Assembly (NCBI RefSeq): GCF_000620045.1
Contig: NZ_JHVH01000001.1
Span: 248,001 to 312,000, forward strand
Length of the DNA stretch: 64,000 nt
Direction of reading: 5' to 3'
From: Halomonas halodenitrificans DSM 735
Lineage (GTDB): Bacteria > Pseudomonadota > Gammaproteobacteria > Pseudomonadales > Halomonadaceae
The notes under the pieces are model-generated. The model was given only the letters and a program-made list of their open reading frames with translations, was not told the origin of the DNA and searched no databases. The position numbers and the translations under genes were made by a program. Every line of letters begins with the position of its first letter. Positions within the stretch are counted from its first letter, which is position 1. This document shows, in pieces, positions 10,474 through 18,893 of the stretch.

Positions 10474-11859
10474 CTACCCACGCCGAGCGGCTTCGGCAAG
10501 CGGGATCCGCAGCAGACTGAACAGCAGGGCCGCCAGGGTCGTCAGGGCTCCGAGCCATAGCGTGGCCTGTACCGCCACGCCGGCGGCCAGGAAGGCGCCT
10601 ACCAGGGCGACCCCCAGTGATTGACCCACGGTACGCGACGTGCTCATGGTCCCGGACGCATTGGCGCTGAGCGCCAGCGGCACGCTGCCGATCAGCTCGC
10701 GATTATTGGGTGGCTGGAACAGGCCGAAACCCATCCCGCACAGCGCCATGCGCCACAGCACCTCGCCCACGCCGGCCTCGAGGTCGAGCCAGGCCAGCGC
10801 CATCAGTCCTACCATCAGCAGAATCAGGCCCAGGGACGCCAGCAGGGTGGGATTCACCCGGTCCGCCAGCCTGCCCGCCAGCGGTCCCACCAGCATGATC
10901 GCCAGCGGCCAGGGGGTGAAGAGCCAAGCGGTCTCGAGGGGAGTGAAGCCCATCCGCTGCTGGAACAGGAAGGACAGCGCCACGAAGGCGAGCCCCTGGC
11001 CGATGAAGGCGCTCCCCTGGGCGGCCAACGCCAGGCTGAAGCGCCGTTCGGCAAAGATGGCCAGCGGCAGCAGCGGATGAGGCGCCCGTCGCTGACGATG
11101 CACAAACAGCAGCGCCGCCGCCAGGCTGGTGCCCAGCCACGCCACGAGGGCCCAGACCGGCATATCGTGGCCCAGGCCATCCATGGCGACGAAGAGGCCG
11201 CCCAGCATGGTGATCGAGAGCAGCGCACCCTGCCAGTCGAAGCCACCGGGGCGCGCCGATTCGCGAGGCAGCGCTCTCCAGGCCAGAACCACCGCGACCC
11301 CGCCCAGCGGCAGGTGCAGCGCAAACAACCATGGCCACCCGGCCACCGACAGCAGGGCACCCCCGATGGCCGGGCCGGCGGCATAGCCAGCCGCTACCAC
11401 CATGGCCGAGAGCCCCAGGGCGCTACCCAGCAACCGCGTCGGAAAGATCTGGCGATAGATCGAGGGGCCGATGGAAAGCATCGCCGCCGCCCCCAGCCCC
11501 TGCAGGGCACGAAATACCAGCAGGCTTTCCAGCGACGTCGAGAGTGCGCTGCCCAGGGCGGCCAGGGTAAAAACCGCCACCCCCGCCACATAGAGCCGTC
11601 GTCGACTGAGCAGCTCGCTCAAGGCAGCAAACACCAGCAGAAAAGCCGCCGAGCTGACCTGGAAGAGGTTGGTGACCCAGACCACCCGGGAGGCCGACAC
11701 CTCGAGGCCGGTGGCGATGGATGGCAGCGCGATATTGACCATGGTGGTGTCCACTACCGCCATCAGGGTACCGAGAATCAGCGCCAGAACGGCCAGACGC
11801 CGCTCCGGGCCGGGCAGGCCATCGTCGCCGGCACGCGTTTCGAAGAGTCGACTCTTCAC
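10474..11859 (-). CDS. MFS drug/multidrug exporter, DHA family
   Basis: Major facilitator superfamily proton antiporter, about 461 residues with 12-14 hydrophobic segments. Family motifs: VVDTTMVNIALPSIATGLEVSASRVVWVTNLF (the first-helix D-T-x-x-V-N-x-A-L-P motif of DHA2 transporters), the helix 2-3 loop FAALSELLSRRRLY, and LGAAAMLSIGPSIYRQIFP. Closest in style to EmrB/SmvA-type exporters; the substrate cannot be read from sequence. I choose the GTG at 11859, because AAGGAG lies six bases before it; a TTG at 11880 would add seven residues. No regulator gene is adjacent. Confidence 0.85.
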   Translation of the reverse strand: MKSRLFETRAGDDGLPGPERRLAVLALILGTLMAVVDTTMVNIALPSIATGLEVSASRVVWVTNLFQVSSAAFLLVFAALSELLSRRRLYVAGVAVFTLAALGSALSTSLESLLVFRALQGLGAAAMLSIGPSIYRQIFPTRLLGSALGLSAMVVAAGYAAGPAIGGALLSVAGWPWLFALHLPLGGVAVVLAWRALPRESARPGGFDWQGALLSITMLGGLFVAMDGLGHDMPVWALVAWLGTSLAAALLFVHRQRRAPHPLLPLAIFAERRFSLALAAQGSAFIGQGLAFVALSFLFQQRMGFTPLETAWLFTPWPLAIMLVGPLAGRLADRVNPTLLASLGLILLMVGLMALAWLDLEAGVGEVLWRMALCGMGFGLFQPPNNRELIGSVPLALSANASGTMSTSRTVGQSLGVALVGAFLAAGVAVQATLWLGALTTLAALLFSLLRIPLAEAARRG

Positions 11860-12003
11860 CCCTGTCTCCTTGATGTTCAAGGCTCATGGCGCGGCTCGAT
11901 GCGACGCTCATGTACCCCGCCGACCGGCATCATTGCCTGGCCCGAAAGATCACATTGTACGCTGGATCCCGTTTGCCTCCGAGCTTGTCTCCGGGGTAGG
12001 CTC

Positions 12004-12027
12004 CGCTATATTCATTCGTATATAGCG
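12004..12027. promoter_or_regulatory. ModE operator in front of modA
   Basis: CGCTATAT, eight spacer bases, then TATAGCG-type right arm: a 24-bp 8-8-8 inverted repeat eight bases before the modA ATG. The E. coli modABC operator has the same architecture and near-identical arms (CGTTATAT...ACATAACG, from memory). ModE itself is encoded at 15936. With molybdate bound it would block transcription or translation start of modA. Confidence 0.85.
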
Positions 12028-12035
12028 AGATTTTC

Positions 12036-12860
12036 ATGTCTTTCCGTCTTCCCTTCTGCACGGCCATCGCCGACCTCAAGCCGCTGCGATACGGCGTTCA
12101 CGCCGCCCTGGCGCTGGCCCTGTTGGGCGGCACAGGCGCCAGCCAGGCCGCAACCCTGCACATCGCCGCCGCGGCGTCGATGACCGATGCCATGAACGAG
12201 GCCATCGAGGCCTATGCCGGCCAACACGACGACCTCAGCGTGGTTCCGGTGTACGCCTCATCCTCTACCCTGGCGCGCCAGATCGCCAACGGCGCCCCCG
12301 CCGAGCTCTACGTGTCGGCCAATATCCAGTGGGTGGACTGGCTGGAGAACCAGGGGGTCACCCTCCAGGAGCGGGCCAACCTGCTGCGCAATCGCCTGGC
12401 CCTTATCGCCACCGCCGACGGCGGCGACGCTTTCGTCCCCGGCGAGGATGGTCGCCTGAGTGAGCGTCTCGACGAGGGCGACCGGCTATCGGTTGGCGAC
12501 CCGGACCATGTGCCGGCCGGCATCTATGCCCGCGAGGCCCTGGAATCGCTGGGCGAGTGGGCGGATCTCGAGCCACGACTGGCTCGCGGCAGCGACGTAC
12601 GCGCCGCCCTGGCGCTGGTCGAGCGCGGCGAGACGCCGCTGGGTATCGTCTATCAGACCGATGCCAACGCCAGCGACCGCGTGCGCACCCTGGGCCTGTT
12701 CCCGGCCGACAGCCACGCCCCCATCCTCTATCCCGCCACGCTGATCGGCGACCGGGTCAGTGACGAGGCCGCCGCGTTTCGCGCCTGGCTCGATGGCGAG
12801 GACGCCATGGCGATCTTCGACGCCCACGGCTTCTCACCGGCCGCGACCGATTCACGCTAG
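12036..12860 (+). CDS. modA: Molybdate ABC transporter, periplasmic binding protein
   Basis: Captures molybdate or tungstate in the periplasm and delivers it to ModBC. The 274-residue precursor has a hydrophobic signal segment (ALALALLGGTGASQAA, about 25-42) after a longer than usual N-terminal part, then TLHIAAAASMTDAMNEAIEAYAGQH, which contains the oxyanion-binding AAASMTDA motif, followed by VPVYASSSTLARQIANGAPAELYVSANIQWVDWLEN (SSSTLARQI). The C-terminal TLIGDRVSDEAAAFRAWLDGEDAMAIFDAHGF is typical. First gene of modABC, under the operator at 12004. Confidence 0.95.
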   Translation: MSFRLPFCTAIADLKPLRYGVHAALALALLGGTGASQAATLHIAAAASMTDAMNEAIEAYAGQHDDLSVVPVYASSSTLARQIANGAPAELYVSANIQWVDWLENQGVTLQERANLLRNRLALIATADGGDAFVPGEDGRLSERLDEGDRLSVGDPDHVPAGIYAREALESLGEWADLEPRLARGSDVRAALALVERGETPLGIVYQTDANASDRVRTLGLFPADSHAPILYPATLIGDRVSDEAAAFRAWLDGEDAMAIFDAHGFSPAATDSR

Positions 12861-12868
12861 GCACCGAC

Positions 12869-13579
12869 ATGCTCGCGTCGTTGACCCTGTCCCAGGCCGA
12901 GTGGGATGCCATTCTGCTCAGCCTGAGGATCGGCATGAGCGCCGTGGCCTGGACCCTGCCGCCGGGCATCGCTATCGCCTGGCTGCTGGCCCGCCGCGAG
13001 TTTCGCGGCAAGGCCCTGCTCGATGGCATCGTGCACCTGCCGCTGGTGCTGCCTCCGGTGGTAATCGGCTATCTGCTGCTGATCGCCCTGGGACGCCAGG
13101 GCTGGCTGGGGCAGTGGCTACATGAAGGACTGGGCGTGTCTCTGCCGTTCACCTGGCAGGGCGCCGCCGTAGCCAGCGGCGTGATGGCATTTCCGCTGCT
13201 GGTGCGCGCCGTGCGCCTGTCACTGGAGGCGGTCGACCCCAAGCTGGAAGCGGCGGCCAACACCCTGGGCGCGGGCCGGTGGCGCATCTTCTGCACCATC
13301 ACCCTGCCGCTGGCCATACCCGGCGTGCTCACCGGCACCCTGCTGGCCTTCGCCAGGGCCCTATCCGAGTTCGGGGCCACCATCACCTTTGCCTCCAACA
13401 TTCCCCACGAGACGCGCACGCTACCGCTGGCGCTCTACACCCTGATCCAGATGCCGGGAAAGGAAGCTGCCGCCGCGCGGCTCTGCCTGCTCGCCGTGAT
13501 CATCGCCATGTTGTCGCTGATCGCCTCGGAAACGCTGGCACGACGCGCCCGACAGCGTACGCGCCAGCGCGATGGCTAA
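12869..13579 (+). CDS. modB: Molybdate ABC transporter permease
   Basis: Inner-membrane permease of 236 residues with five to six spans. The ATPase-coupling EAA loop reads EAAANTLGAGRWRIFCTITLPLAIPG (about 127-152), the form seen in ModB/CysT-type permeases. It starts SLTLSQAEWDAILLSLRIGMSAVAWTLPPGIAIAWLLARREFRGK, like E. coli ModB. Eight bases separate it from modA; modC follows. Confidence 0.95.
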   Translation: MLASLTLSQAEWDAILLSLRIGMSAVAWTLPPGIAIAWLLARREFRGKALLDGIVHLPLVLPPVVIGYLLLIALGRQGWLGQWLHEGLGVSLPFTWQGAAVASGVMAFPLLVRAVRLSLEAVDPKLEAAANTLGAGRWRIFCTITLPLAIPGVLTGTLLAFARALSEFGATITFASNIPHETRTLPLALYTLIQMPGKEAAAARLCLLAVIIAMLSLIASETLARRARQRTRQRDG

Positions 13580-13649
13580 GGCCGGATACCATCGACGACC
13601 GGGCATCATCAATGGCCTCGCACCCTCGCATCGCGCCTGGAGACCCCGT

Positions 13650-14744
13650 ATGAACTCAGCGGCCAGCCTACGGCTCGCCCTTCGCAAGCGGCTGGGCGGC
13701 TTCCAGCTGGAAACCGACCTCACCCTGCCCGATCGCGGCGTCAGCGCCCTGTTCGGCGCTTCGGGCAGCGGCAAGACCAGCCTGCTACGCCTCATCGCCG
13801 GCCTCGACCGACCCGATCACGGCCATATACGCCTCGGTGAACGTGCCCTGGTCGACGTCGCTCAGGGCCAATGGCTGCCGCCCAACAAACGACGGATCGG
13901 CATCGTCTTCCAGGAGCCGCGCCTGTTTCCCCACTATCGCGTGCGCGGCAACCTCACCTACGGCATGCCGGCCCATGCGCGTCCACGATTCAACGCCATT
14001 GTCGAACTGCTGGGTATCGGCTCGCTGCTCGATCGCCTTCCGGGCACCCTGTCCGGCGGCGAGGCCCAGCGTGTGTCCATCGGCCGTGCACTGCTCAGCG
14101 ATCCTCAGCTGCTATTGATGGACGAGCCGCTGTCCGGCCTGGATGGGGCTCGCAAGCAGGAGCTGCTGACCTTCATCCTGTCGCTGGTGCGCGACATCCA
14201 GATTCCGATTGTCTATATCAGCCACGATCCCGGCGAAATCATCGCTATTGCCGATCACCTTGTGGTCATCGAGGCGGGGCGCGTGCTGGCCAGCGATTCC
14301 CTGGAAACGGTGCTGCAGCGCCTCGACCTGACGCCCCAGCTGGGTGGGTTCGATCTGGCCTCGGTGCTGCCGGCCCGGATCGCCGGACACGATGCCACCT
14401 ATGAACTGACTCACCTGGCGCTCGAGGATGGCCAGACGCTGGTGGTGCCGCGCCTGGCCGCGCCGCCGGGCAGCGAACTGCGGGTGCGCATTCCGGCACG
14501 CGACGTGGGGTTGGCCCTGGCGCCGATAACGGCGACCAGCTATCGCAATCAGCTTCGGGCCAGCGTCGAGCGAATCGCACCCTCACCCGACGATGATTCC
14601 GCCATGGAACTGCTGCTCGGCCTCGGCCGGCATCGCCTGCGGTCGCGACTGACGCGCAAGTCCTGCGCCGAACTGAAGCTGGCGCCGGGCATGTCGGTGA
14701 CCGCATTGATCCGCACGGTCTCTTTCGATATTCGCCGGCACTGA
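13650..14744 (+). CDS. modC: Molybdate ABC transporter ATPase
   Basis: Energises molybdate import. The 364-residue protein has Walker A FGASGSGKTSLLRLIAG (about 31-47), Q-loop VFQEPRLFPHYRVRGNL, signature LSGGEAQRVSIGRALL and Walker B LLLMDEPLSGLDGARK, then a C-terminal TOBE (molybdate-binding) domain (about 295-360). I start at the ATG at 13650, which has GGAG nine bases upstream; an in-frame ATG at 13572 would overlap modB and add 26 residues of no similarity. That 26-residue stretch is the intercistronic gap read in frame. Confidence 0.95.
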   Translation: MNSAASLRLALRKRLGGFQLETDLTLPDRGVSALFGASGSGKTSLLRLIAGLDRPDHGHIRLGERALVDVAQGQWLPPNKRRIGIVFQEPRLFPHYRVRGNLTYGMPAHARPRFNAIVELLGIGSLLDRLPGTLSGGEAQRVSIGRALLSDPQLLLMDEPLSGLDGARKQELLTFILSLVRDIQIPIVYISHDPGEIIAIADHLVVIEAGRVLASDSLETVLQRLDLTPQLGGFDLASVLPARIAGHDATYELTHLALEDGQTLVVPRLAAPPGSELRVRIPARDVGLALAPITATSYRNQLRASVERIAPSPDDDSAMELLLGLGRHRLRSRLTRKSCAELKLAPGMSVTALIRTVSFDIRRH

Positions 14745-14820
14745 GCCCGAGTGACGAAGATGCGACAATCGACCATGAGTCATCCATCGACCGCTATCAG
14801 CGCACCGCGGGAGGCCTGCC

Positions 14821-15621
14821 TTGACCCTCGACGACATCGACTTTGCCCAGCTCTACCGCCAGCACCTGAGCCAGTCGCAGCGCCAACCAAAAGCGCCTGC
14901 CGACTGGGACCGGCGCGCCCCCAGGATGGGTCGCAAATCTTTGGGCGGGCCCTATGCCGACACCTTCGTGGAACGCATGCAGCTCGCCGGCAGCCGCAGC
15001 GTGCTCGACGTGGGCTGCGGCCCGGGCACCATCGCCCTGTTACTGGCCCCGCACATGCATCGCGTGGTGGGGCTGGATTACAGCCCAGGCATGCTGGAGC
15101 AGCTGATGGTCAACGCCCGGCGCCTGGGCCTGTCCAACGTCACTCCGCTCGAATGCGCCTGGGAAGACGACTGGAGCGAGGTGCCGGTATGCGATATTGC
15201 CGTGGCCTCGCGGTCCGGCATGGTGCCTGACCTGGCCGAGGCACTGATCAAGCTCAACGCCCATGCGCGGCACAAGGTCTACATGACCCAGCTGGTGGGC
15301 GGACATTTCATGGACCCCGAACTGATTGTCGCCCTGGGCCGCCAACCGCGCTCGTTTCCCGATCACCTCTACACCCTGGGACTGCTGCACACCCAGGGCA
15401 TTCACGCCGAACTCAGCTATATCGAGATGCCCAGCCGCCTGGCCGGCGCCAGCGACTTCGACGAATTTGCCCAGCGGGTTAGCTGGTCGCTGGGTGAGCT
15501 CGACGACGAGGAGCGCGCCCGACTGCATCACTGGTACAGCACCGACTCCGAGCGTGCGGCCCGGGGCGGCGCACCGATGCGCTGGGCGCTGGTCAGCTGG
15601 ACACCGCCGAGCCCCTCCTAG
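14821..15621 (+). CDS. Class I SAM-dependent methyltransferase in the mod cluster
   Basis: 266-residue protein with a Rossmann SAM-binding core: VLDVGCGPGTIALLLAPHMHRVVGLDYSPGMLEQLMVNARRLGLSNV (about 61-107) contains motif I (DVGCGPG) and the acidic end of strand 2 (GLDYS). The flanks are not those of any methyltransferase whose substrate I recognise. The TTG start is preceded by GGGAGG six bases upstream, stronger evidence than the nearest ATG (14775), which is out of frame. It follows modC by 76 bases on the same strand and sits between modC and modE, so a link with molybdenum use is an inference from position. Confidence 0.82.
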   Translation: MTLDDIDFAQLYRQHLSQSQRQPKAPADWDRRAPRMGRKSLGGPYADTFVERMQLAGSRSVLDVGCGPGTIALLLAPHMHRVVGLDYSPGMLEQLMVNARRLGLSNVTPLECAWEDDWSEVPVCDIAVASRSGMVPDLAEALIKLNAHARHKVYMTQLVGGHFMDPELIVALGRQPRSFPDHLYTLGLLHTQGIHAELSYIEMPSRLAGASDFDEFAQRVSWSLGELDDEERARLHHWYSTDSERAARGGAPMRWALVSWTPPSPS

Positions 15622-15672
15622 ACATCCGCTTACCAATCCGCGCGTAAGGCATCGCCCAGTGCGGGGGGCTAA

Positions 15673-15840
15673 CATTCGTTTGCTATCTGTAGGGACCCGA
15701 CAAACATTCTGTCTCTGGTGGTTGATAACTCGGTGTTCAACGGCGACTACGAGCGTGCCATGTTGTTGCGGGCGATACTGACGGAGGTGTCCCTGGCGCT
15801 GTTTTCCGATATACGCCGCTTTGGCGGTACGCCACTGTAG
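15673..15840 (+). other. Open 55-codon stretch, possible gene fragment
   Basis: The 314-base gap between the methyltransferase and modE contains an open frame from after a TAA at 15670 to TAG at 15838-15840. Its latter part reads VVDNSVFNGDYERAMLLRAILTEVSLALFSDI, with the composition of real protein, but it has no ATG with a ribosome site near its beginning (GTG at 15718 is the best candidate). I do not recognise it. It could be the tail of a decayed gene, a small protein or chance. The rest of the gap shows only the palindrome at 15869. Confidence 0.25.
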
Positions 15841-15868
15841 CGACGAAGGCGAGCGGTTATCACATCGG

Positions 15869-15892
15869 CGTTATATCAGCTGATATAATCGC
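15869..15892. promoter_or_regulatory. Palindrome upstream of modE, possible ModE site
   Basis: An exact 18-bp palindrome, TTATATCAGCTGATATAA (15871-15888), sits 47 bases before the modE ATG. With its flanks it has CG-TTATAT on the left and ATATAA-T-CG on the right, the same half-site words as the ModE operator but spaced by six rather than eight bases. Autoregulation by ModE is plausible; another factor is possible. Confidence 0.5.
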
Positions 15893-15935
15893 GAGGCACC
15901 TACATCTCCTCTTTACGCCTCCTGGAGTCGCCGCG

Positions 15936-16748
15936 ATGCCCTCTCCCCCGCCACCCATCAGCGTGGAAGGACAGATCTGGTTCAACACCGACGAGCGTCG
16001 CTTCGGCGGCCATGGCCGCATCAGCCTGCTGAGCCATATCGCCGAACGGGGCTCAATCTCCCAGGCGGCCAAAGCCATGAAGATGAGCTATAAGGCCGCC
16101 TGGGATGCGGTGGATCAGATGAACAATCTGGCAGGAGAACCGCTGGTGGAGCGCAGCGTCGGCGGCAAGGGAGGGGGCGCCACGCGGCTCACCGCGCGTG
16201 GCCACCAGCTGGTGGCCAACTTCCACCGCCTGGAAGCGCTACACAAGCACTTCGTCAATGAGCTGAACCGACAGGCGGGCAGCCTGACCGATGACGTGGC
16301 GATGATCAGGAGGCTGAGCATGAAAAGCAGTGCGCGCAATCACTTCAGCGGCCGGATCACGGCGCTGACGCCGGGCGCGGTCAACGATGAAGTCGAGATC
16401 GAAATCTTCCCCGGCCAACGACTGGTGGCGGTGATCACCCGCGAAAGCTCCCAAACACTGGGGCTCGAGGTGGGCAGCGAAGCGTTCGCGCTGATCAAGG
16501 CCTCGTCGGTGATCGTCGTGACCGAGGCCGAGGGCGCCCGCTTCTCGGCCCGCAACCGCCTGGCAGGCCGCGTCGAACGCCTGCAGCCCGGAGCCGTCAA
16601 TAGCGAGGTGGTGCTGGCGCTTGAGGGCGGCGGCCATCTGGCGGCGATCATCACCCATGCCAGCGCCGAAGGCCTGGGACTGGCCGAAGGACAACCGGCC
16701 AGCGCCATCTTCAAGGCGTCAAGCGTTATCGTCGGCGCCTACGACTAG
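15936..16748 (+). CDS. modE: Molybdate-responsive regulator ModE
   Basis: Repressor/activator that binds molybdate and DNA. The 270-residue length fits full ModE: an N-terminal winged helix (about 25-85: GHGRISLLSHIAERGSISQAAKAMKMSYKAAWDAVDQMNNLAGEPLVERSVGGKGGGATRLTARG) and two TOBE domains (about 128-195 and 197-265), each beginning with the SARNxFSGRI / SARNRLAGRV motif that binds molybdate and ending SSVIV. Lies in the same orientation and close to modABC, whose operator at 12004 is its expected target. Confidence 0.95.
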   Translation: MPSPPPPISVEGQIWFNTDERRFGGHGRISLLSHIAERGSISQAAKAMKMSYKAAWDAVDQMNNLAGEPLVERSVGGKGGGATRLTARGHQLVANFHRLEALHKHFVNELNRQAGSLTDDVAMIRRLSMKSSARNHFSGRITALTPGAVNDEVEIEIFPGQRLVAVITRESSQTLGLEVGSEAFALIKASSVIVVTEAEGARFSARNRLAGRVERLQPGAVNSEVVLALEGGGHLAAIITHASAEGLGLAEGQPASAIFKASSVIVGAYD

Positions 16749-16765
16749 GGCCGGCACTTACTGGT

Positions 16766-17149
16766 CTAGTCCGAAGATTCCAGCAACAGGCTATCGTCGA
16801 TCTCGGAGATCTCCAGGGCCGTCTCGGTGTCGAGGTCGATGGCCAGATAGCTGTGCTCGAGCCGCAGGAAGTGCTGAAACAGCGACCAGTCGAGGACATC
16901 GGGCCACTGCTCCTGATCCTCTTCCCAGGCGCGTAGCTCGGTCTCGAGGACCTCGAGATAGCGCTCACGCACGAAGCCCTGCAGGGCCTCGGGGGTATCC
17001 ATCTCCGGAATCAGATAGACGGTGCTCTCGTGCTCGACGTCGGACAGCGTCAAGTCCTCGTTGCCGAGGGTGGGCTCGAGCCCGTTGATCCAGTCCACGA
17101 AGTGCTGGGTCGGGCGGACGCTCAGGGCGGAGCGATTGAGCAGTTTCAT
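16766..17149 (-). CDS. Conserved acidic protein of unknown function
   Basis: A 127-residue soluble protein, strongly acidic and rich in Glu/Asp and Trp (VLETELRAWEEDQEQWPDVLDWSLFQHF; ending AIDLDTETALEISEIDDSLLLESSD). It resembles hypothetical proteins of Pseudomonas and Halomonas that begin MKxLNRSALxVRP and contain YLIPE; no function is known to me. GAGGAG lies eight bases before the ATG at 17149; the 20 codons upstream in the same frame read through the ribosome site. It ends 17 bases from the modE stop in convergent orientation. Confidence 0.7.
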   Translation of the reverse strand: MKLLNRSALSVRPTQHFVDWINGLEPTLGNEDLTLSDVEHESTVYLIPEMDTPEALQGFVRERYLEVLETELRAWEEDQEQWPDVLDWSLFQHFLRLEHSYLAIDLDTETALEISEIDDSLLLESSD

Positions 17150-17246
17150 GGTGGTCTCCTCGACGTCGAAACGACCACCATTATGGGCGCTGCCCGCGGC
17201 GTTTACCAATGCTTCCCGTACTTACCGAAGGCTGGTGGCATGGCCC

Positions 17247-17292
17247 CCTGGGGTCAGACCCCGGCCAATATCCACCGCCGGGGTCTGGCCCC
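17247..17292. repeat. REP-like paired palindrome
   Basis: GGGGTCAGACCCCGGC (17250-17265 region) and GCCGGGGTCTGGCCCC (17277-17292) form a 16-bp inverted repeat with a single mismatch and a 12-base loop. Each half is also palindromic in itself. This is the design of a REP/BIME element. The GGGGTC-A/T-GACCCC word is common in gammaproteobacterial intergenic DNA near REP-associated tyrosine transposases (recalled, not searched). No transposase is near. The element lies between lysS and the unknown gene at 16766. Confidence 0.65.
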
Positions 17293-17338
17293 GAAGGGCC
17301 AAAACCCAGCGGCTTCACGCCAGCCTGTGATGCACCCT

Positions 17339-18889
17339 TCACTCCACCTCGGGCCGCATGGCCGGGAACAGCAGCACATCGCGGATCGAGGCGCTGTCGG
17401 TCAACAGCATCACCAGCCGGTCGATGCCGATGCCCTCGCCGGCGGTCGGCGGCAGGCCATACTCCAGCGCGCGCACATAGTCGGCGTCGAAATACATCGC
17501 CTCGTCGTCGCCGGCCTCCTTTTCGGCCACCTGTTCGCGGAAGCGCTCGGCCTGGTCCTCGGCGTCGTTGAGCTCCGAGAAGCCATTGGCAATCTCGCGG
17601 CCGCCGACGAAGAACTCGAAGCGCTCGGTGACGAAGGGGTTGGCATCCTTGCGCCGCGCCAGGGGGCTCACCTCGGTGGGATACTCGGTGATAAAGGTGG
17701 GCTGCTGCAGGCGATGCTCCACGGTCTTTTCGAAGATCTCGATCTGGACCTTGCCCAGGCCCCAGCCATCCTTGACGTCGATATCCAGACGCTCGGCGAT
17801 CTGGCGCGCCGCGGCCTCGTCGGCCAGCGCCTCGGCGTGGATGTCGGGGTTGTACTCGAGAATCGAGTCGAAAACGCTCAGCCGGCGCAGCGGCTGGCCG
17901 AAGTCGTACTCGAAGGTCTCCAGCACCTCGCCGTCACGATTGCGAACGGCATTGACCACGGTGGTGGTGCCCAACACCTCCTGGGTCAGGGTGCGCAGCA
18001 TCTCCTCGGTGAGGTCCATCAGGTCATTATAATCCGCATAGGCCTGATAGAACTCGATCATGGTGAACTCGGGGTTATGGCGCGTGGAGAGCCCCTCGTT
18101 TCGGAAGTTGCGGTTGATCTCGAAGACCCTCTCGAAGCCTCCCACCACCAGGCGCTTGAGATAGAGCTCGGGGGCGATGCGCAGATACATGTCCTGATCC
18201 AGCGCATTGTGGTGCGTCACGAAAGGACGCGCCGTGGCGCCGCCGGGAATCGCCTGCAGCATGGGAGTTTCCACTTCCATGAAGCCCCGTGCCTCGAAGA
18301 AGCGACGCATGGCGCTGATCACCCCGGCCCGGGTCTCGAACACCCGGCGCGAGTCGGGGTTCATGATCAGGTCCACATAGCGCTGGCGGTAGCGGGCCTC
18401 CATGTCGGTGAGGCCGTGGAACTTGTCAGGCAGCGGCCGCAGGCTCTTGGTGAGCAGCACCGCCTCCTCCATCTTCACATAGAGGTCGCCCTTGCCCGAC
18501 TTGTGCACCGGGCCACGCCCCGCCACGATATCGCCGATGTCCCAGCCCTTGATCTCCTCGAGAAGCTCGGCGGGCAGGCCCTTCTTGTCCACGTAGAGCT
18601 GGATCTGGCCGCTGACGTCCTGGATCACGATAAAGGGGCCGCGCTTGCGCATGATGCGCCCGGCCACACCGGCCGGATGATTCAGCGCCTCCAGCTCGGC
18701 CTTGTCCTTGTCACCCAGCGCCGCATCGAGCTCGGCGGCCTGGCTGTCCCGGCGGAAGTGATTGGGAAACGCGCTTTCGCCCTGGGCGGCGGCCCGTTCA
18801 CGCCGCGCCGCCAGCTTGGCACGGCGCTCGGCAATCAGGCGGTTCTCATCGTTCTGCGGGTTTTCCGCTGAGGGGCTTTCGTTGGCCAT
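17339..18889 (-). CDS. lysS: Lysyl-tRNA synthetase, class II
   Basis: Charges tRNA-Lys. The 516-residue length is typical. The OB-fold anticodon domain is in about 60-170 ([24 protein letters not shown]). The class II core has motif 2 [30 protein letters not shown] (about 275-305) and the C-terminal motif 3 [29 protein letters not shown]. Starts 4 bases after the prfB stop, so prfB and lysS form one transcription unit, the common gammaproteobacterial arrangement. Confidence 0.97.
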   Translation of the reverse strand: MANESPSAENPQNDENRLIAERRAKLAARRERAAAQGESAFPNHFRRDSQAAELDAALGDKDKAELEALNHPAGVAGRIMRKRGPFIVIQDVSGQIQLYVDKKGLPAELLEEIKGWDIGDIVAGRGPVHKSGKGDLYVKMEEAVLLTKSLRPLPDKFHGLTDMEARYRQRYVDLIMNPDSRRVFETRAGVISAMRRFFEARGFMEVETPMLQAIPGGATARPFVTHHNALDQDMYLRIAPELYLKRLVVGGFERVFEINRNFRNEGLSTRHNPEFTMIEFYQAYADYNDLMDLTEEMLRTLTQEVLGTTTVVNAVRNRDGEVLETFEYDFGQPLRRLSVFDSILEYNPDIHAEALADEAAARQIAERLDIDVKDGWGLGKVQIEIFEKTVEHRLQQPTFITEYPTEVSPLARRKDANPFVTERFEFFVGGREIANGFSELNDAEDQAERFREQVAEKEAGDDEAMYFDADYVRALEYGLPPTAGEGIGIDRLVMLLTDSASIRDVLLFPAMRPEVE

Positions 18890-18893
18890 ATCG

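Noticed and set aside
17030..18871. 613-codon frame on the plus strand opposite lysS
   Set aside because: It mirrors lysS codon by codon on the opposite strand; GC-rich genes give long antisense frames. No ribosome site or family match.
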